Shown here: in pieces, positions 61,317-64,000 of the stretch
Layout of the letters: each line of letters begins with the position of its first letter
Numbering within the stretch: the first letter of the stretch is position 1
DNA from: Sphingomonas yabuuchiae
GTDB lineage: Bacteria; Pseudomonadota; Alphaproteobacteria; Sphingomonadales; Sphingomonadaceae
DNA: 64,000 nucleotides
Assembly (NCBI RefSeq): GCF_014199595.1
Contig: NZ_JACHNX010000002.1
Location: 248,001-312,000, forward strand
Direction: 5' to 3'
The notes under the pieces: model-generated
Databases searched by the model: none
What the model was told of the DNA's origin: nothing
The model's input: only the letters and a program-made list of their open reading frames with translations
Made by a program: the position numbers and the translations under genes

Positions 61317-63140
61317 TTATTCGACCGTAACGCTCTTGGCCAAATTGCGCGGCTGGTCGACATCGGTGCCCTTGGCGACGGCGACATGATAGGCGAGCAG
61401 CTGTACCGGCACCGCATAGACGATCGGGGCGATCAGCGGGTGAACCTTGGGCATGGTGATGGTGGCGATACATCCGTCGCCCGCCGCTTCGATCCCGTCA
61501 TAGTCGGAGATCAGGATCACCTTGCCGCCGCGTGCCTGAACCTCCTGCATGTTCGAGACGGTCTTTTCGAACAGCGGGCCGGAGGGCGCGATGACGATGA
61601 CGGGGACATGCTCGTCGATCAGCGCGATCGGGCCGTGCTTCATCTCGCCCGCCGCATAACCTTCGGCGTGTATGTAGCTGATTTCCTTCAGCTTCAACGC
61701 GCCTTCCAGCGCCAGCGGATAGTCGGTGCCGCGCCCCAGATAAAGCACATCGCGCGCGCCCGCGACGGCACCCGCCATGCCCTCGATCGCTTCGTCATAG
61801 GCCAGCGCGCCGTTGATGGCGGCGGGTGCTTCGGCCAGGTGACGGACGATCTGCTTCTCCTCGTCAGCCGACAGGCGCCCCTTGGCCTTGGCCAGATTGG
61901 CGGCAAGCGCGGCCAGCACGCTCAGCTGGCAGGTGAAGGCCTTGGTCGAGGCGACGCCGATTTCCGGCCCGGCATGGGTCGGCAGCAGCAGGTCGGCCTC
62001 TCGCGCCATCGAGCTGGTCGGCACGTTGACCACCGCCGCGATCGTCTGCCCCTCATTCTTGGCATGGCGAAGGGCGGCCAGCGTGTCGGCGGTCTCGCCC
62101 GACTGGCTGATGACGATCATCAGCCCGCCTGGCTCCATGACAGGCGCGCGGTAGCGGAACTCGGACGCGACATCGAGGTCGACGGGCACGCGCGCAAACT
62201 GCTCGAACCAGTATTTGGCGACCATGCCCGCGTAGAAGCTGGTCCCGCAGGCGACGATGGTGACCCGCTTGATACCCGAGAGGTCGAAGTCCGGAATGGG
62301 CAGCGCGACCTTGCCCTCCAGCCGCTGGAGATACGAGCGCAGCGTCTGGGCGACGACGATCGGCTGCTCGTAGATTTCCTTCTGCATGAAGTGGCGGTGA
62401 TTGCCCTTGTCGATCAGCGCGCCGGTGACGCCCGACAGGGTGACGGGCCGGTCGACGGGGGTGTTGTCACGATCATAGACCTGCGCGCCCTCGCGGGTGC
62501 AGACGACCCAGTCGCCTTCGTCCAGATAGGCGATACGCTGGGTCAGCGGCGCCAGCGCCAGCGCGTCGGACCCCAGATAGGTCTCGTCGTCACCGTAACC
62601 GACCACCAGCGGCGAGCCCAGCCGCGCGCCGATCAGCATGTCGGGCTGATCGCGGAACAGGATGGCGAGCGCGAACGCACCGTGCAGGCGCGGCAGCACC
62701 TCACGGACGGCGGCAACGGGGTCGAGGCCCTGCTCGACCTTCTCGCTGACCAGATGCGCCACGACTTCGGTGTCGGTTTCGCTGGTGAAGACCCGGCCAC
62801 GCCCGATCAGTTCGTCGCGCAAGGCCTTGAAGTTCTCGATGATGCCGTTGTGCACGACCGCGACGTGATCGGTCGCGTGCGGGTGGGCATTGTTGGTCGT
62901 GGGGCCACCATGCGTCGCCCAGCGGGTATGCGCGATACCGATGGAGCCGGGCAGCGGATGCGCCGCGAGTTCCTTGGCCAGATTGACCAGCTTGCCCGAG
63001 GCCCGGCGACGTTCGATCTCGCCATGGTCGATCGTTGCGATGCCAGCCGAGTCATAGCCCCGATATTCCAGGCGACGCAGCCCGTCGAGCAGCCGCTCGG
63101 CCACGTCATTACCGCCCAGAATTCCTACGATACCGCACAT
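61317..63140 (-). CDS. glmS: Glutamine-fructose-6-phosphate aminotransferase
   Basis: This 607-residue enzyme makes glucosamine-6-phosphate from fructose-6-phosphate and glutamine, the first step to UDP-GlcNAc. The glutaminase domain begins MCGIVGILGG (nucleophile Cys2, exposed after Met removal), with TRWATHGGPTTNNAHPH and HNGIIENFKALRDEL. The two SIS isomerase domains (~285-430, ~460-590) show ACGTSFYAGMVAKYWFE, ISQSGETADTLAALRHAKN, STKAFTCQLSVL and HGPIALIDEHVPV, ending PRNLAKSVTVE. It lies 7 bases after glmU, its partner in the pathway, and no glmS ribozyme is expected or seen. Confidence 0.97.
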   Translation of the reverse strand: MCGIVGILGGNDVAERLLDGLRRLEYRGYDSAGIATIDHGEIERRRASGKLVNLAKELAAHPLPGSIGIAHTRWATHGGPTTNNAHPHATDHVAVVHNGIIENFKALRDELIGRGRVFTSETDTEVVAHLVSEKVEQGLDPVAAVREVLPRLHGAFALAILFRDQPDMLIGARLGSPLVVGYGDDETYLGSDALALAPLTQRIAYLDEGDWVVCTREGAQVYDRDNTPVDRPVTLSGVTGALIDKGNHRHFMQKEIYEQPIVVAQTLRSYLQRLEGKVALPIPDFDLSGIKRVTIVACGTSFYAGMVAKYWFEQFARVPVDLDVASEFRYRAPVMEPGGLMIVISQSGETADTLAALRHAKNEGQTIAAVVNVPTSSMAREADLLLPTHAGPEIGVASTKAFTCQLSVLAALAANLAKAKGRLSADEEKQIVRHLAEAPAAINGALAYDEAIEGMAGAVAGARDVLYLGRGTDYPLALEGALKLKEISYIHAEGYAAGEMKHGPIALIDEHVPVIVIAPSGPLFEKTVSNMQEVQARGGKVILISDYDGIEAAGDGCIATITMPKVHPLIAPIVYAVPVQLLAYHVAVAKGTDVDQPRNLAKSVTVE

Positions 63141-63147
63141 AAGCTAC

Positions 63148-64000
63148 TTACTCCCCGGCCTTTTTTGCGGCCTTTTTGGCCTTCATCATGTCTCTGAAAC
63201 GCTTGGCCCAACCGGCCTTGGTCTGCCGCTCGGCGCGGACGAGTGCGAGGGCATTGGCCTCCACATCGCTCGTCACGACGGAACCCGCACCCACGATCGC
63301 ACCCGCTCCGATTGTGACGGGCGCGACCAGGGCCGAGTTCGAGCCGACAAAAGCCCCCTCGCCGATCGTGGTCTTGTACTTCAGGAAGCCGTCATAATTG
63401 CAGGTGATGGTGCCCGCGCCGATATTGGCGCCCGCGCCTACTTCGGCATCGCCCAGATAGGTCAGATGATTGGCCTTGGCGCCGGGGCCGAGGACGGCCT
63501 TTTTCATCTCGACGAAATTGCCGACTCGTGCGCCCTCGCGCACGTCCGCACCGGGGCGGAGCCGGGCATAGGGGCCGATATCCGCACCGGTGGCGACGGT
63601 CGCGCCCTCCAGATGGCTGAAGGCGTGGATGGTCACGCCGTCGGCGACATGGACGCCGGGGCCGAACACGACATGCGGCTCGATCACGACGTCGCGGCCA
63701 AGACGGGTATCGTGCGAGAACCAGACCGTCTCGGGTGCGATGAGCGTCGCGCCGTCGGCCATCGCACGCGCACGACGACGGACCTGCCAGTCCCCCTCGA
63801 CCACCGCCAGTTCGGCCCGGCTGTTGACGCCTGCGACCTCGCCCGCGCCTGTCTCGATAACGGCCGAATGGCGACCGTCTGCGGCGGCCAGCATGACGAT
63901 ATCGGGCAGATAATATTCCCCCGCTGCATTGTCGTTGCCGACCCGGTCGAGCAGCCCGAACAAATCGCTTGAGCGCACGGCCATCAGGCCGGAATTGCAG
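63148..64000 (-). CDS. glmU: Bifunctional UDP-GlcNAc pyrophosphorylase/GlcN-1-P acetyltransferase, C-terminal part
   Basis: The frame runs out of the window, so the N-terminal part of the uridylyltransferase domain is missing. The visible residues include the end of the pyrophosphorylase domain ([29 protein letters not shown]) and the left-handed beta-helix acetyltransferase. The helix has the Asn/Tyr-rich acetyl-CoA region [19 protein letters not shown] and catalytic His in [15 protein letters not shown]. GlmU converts glucosamine-1-phosphate to UDP-GlcNAc for peptidoglycan and lipid A. The C-terminus ends in a Lys/Ala-rich tail ([13 protein letters not shown]). The glmU-glmS spacing of 7 bases indicates one operon. 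Confidence 0.95.
   Translation of the reverse strand, partial: CNSGLMAVRSSDLFGLLDRVGNDNAAGEYYLPDIVMLAAADGRHSAVIETGAGEVAGVNSRAELAVVEGDWQVRRRARAMADGATLIAPETVWFSHDTRLGRDVVIEPHVVFGPGVHVADGVTIHAFSHLEGATVATGADIGPYARLRPGADVREGARVGNFVEMKKAVLGPGAKANHLTYLGDAEVGAGANIGAGTITCNYDGFLKYKTTIGEGAFVGSNSALVAPVTIGAGAIVGAGSVVTSDVEANALALVRAERQTKAGWAKRFRDMMKAKKAAKKAGE

Overview
The window reads as chromosomal DNA of a high-GC alphaproteobacterium of the Sphingomonas group. The support is a set of sphingomonad-type genes (UrcA, a DUF6628-like protein, DUF5818, DUF2934), a RegB/RegA redox pair beside a cyo quinol oxidase, and candidate alphaproteobacterial LexA (GTTC-N7-GTTC) and EcfG (GGAAC-N16-CGTT) sites. Genes are tightly packed, with many 1-4 base start/stop overlaps. 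I saw no rRNA, tRNA, CRISPR, IS element or prophage, and no spacer longer than 300 bases.

Layout. 1-11.6 kb: DUF6628-like gene, AmpG-like permease, single-domain response regulator, pseudouridine synthase with a repetitive tail followed by rsmD, an MFS symporter, a PiT phosphate transporter, UrcA, a UvrD/PcrA helicase, a palindromic intergenic repeat and a glycine-zipper protein. 11.6-18.3 kb: S9 peptidase, alpha/beta hydrolase with a consensus stress promoter, eno-ftsB, and a cluster of four small membrane/stress-type proteins. 18.4-28.6 kb: DUF885 hydrolase, then the cyoABCD-surf1-regB-regA transcription unit, with an MFS gene divergent from cyoA across a 19-bp perfect inverted repeat. 28.7-33 kb: small proteins, a GH15 enzyme and a Gfo/Idh/MocA oxidoreductase. 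33.1-41.8 kb: glgX-treZ-malQ-treY plus a 3-methyladenine DNA glycosylase in one overlapping run. 41.9-51 kb: aspartic protease, large hybrid kinase, an unlisted 34-residue membrane ORF, and glcB, gamma-carbonic anhydrase and an OmpR/EnvZ-type pair on one strand. 51-64 kb: LysR regulator, DUF808 protein, beta-propeller diguanylate cyclase, dinB, a kinase with a GGDEF/EAL response regulator, glmS and the 3' part of glmU.

How the genes fit together. The clearest functional block is respiratory: a heme-copper quinol oxidase, its SURF1 assembly factor and a quinone-responsive RegB/RegA pair are transcribed together, which implies that the redox sensor is co-expressed with the enzyme that sets its input. 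The second is storage and osmolyte carbohydrate: GlgX, MalQ, TreY and TreZ can convert glycogen or maltodextrin to trehalose, with a GH15 enzyme nearby. A stress theme recurs: EcfG-like promoters lie before the alpha/beta hydrolase and before the DUF883-like cluster, and LexA-like boxes lie before uvrD and dinB. Signalling is heavy in the right half: one hybrid kinase, one OmpR/EnvZ pair, and one kinase plus two c-di-GMP proteins.
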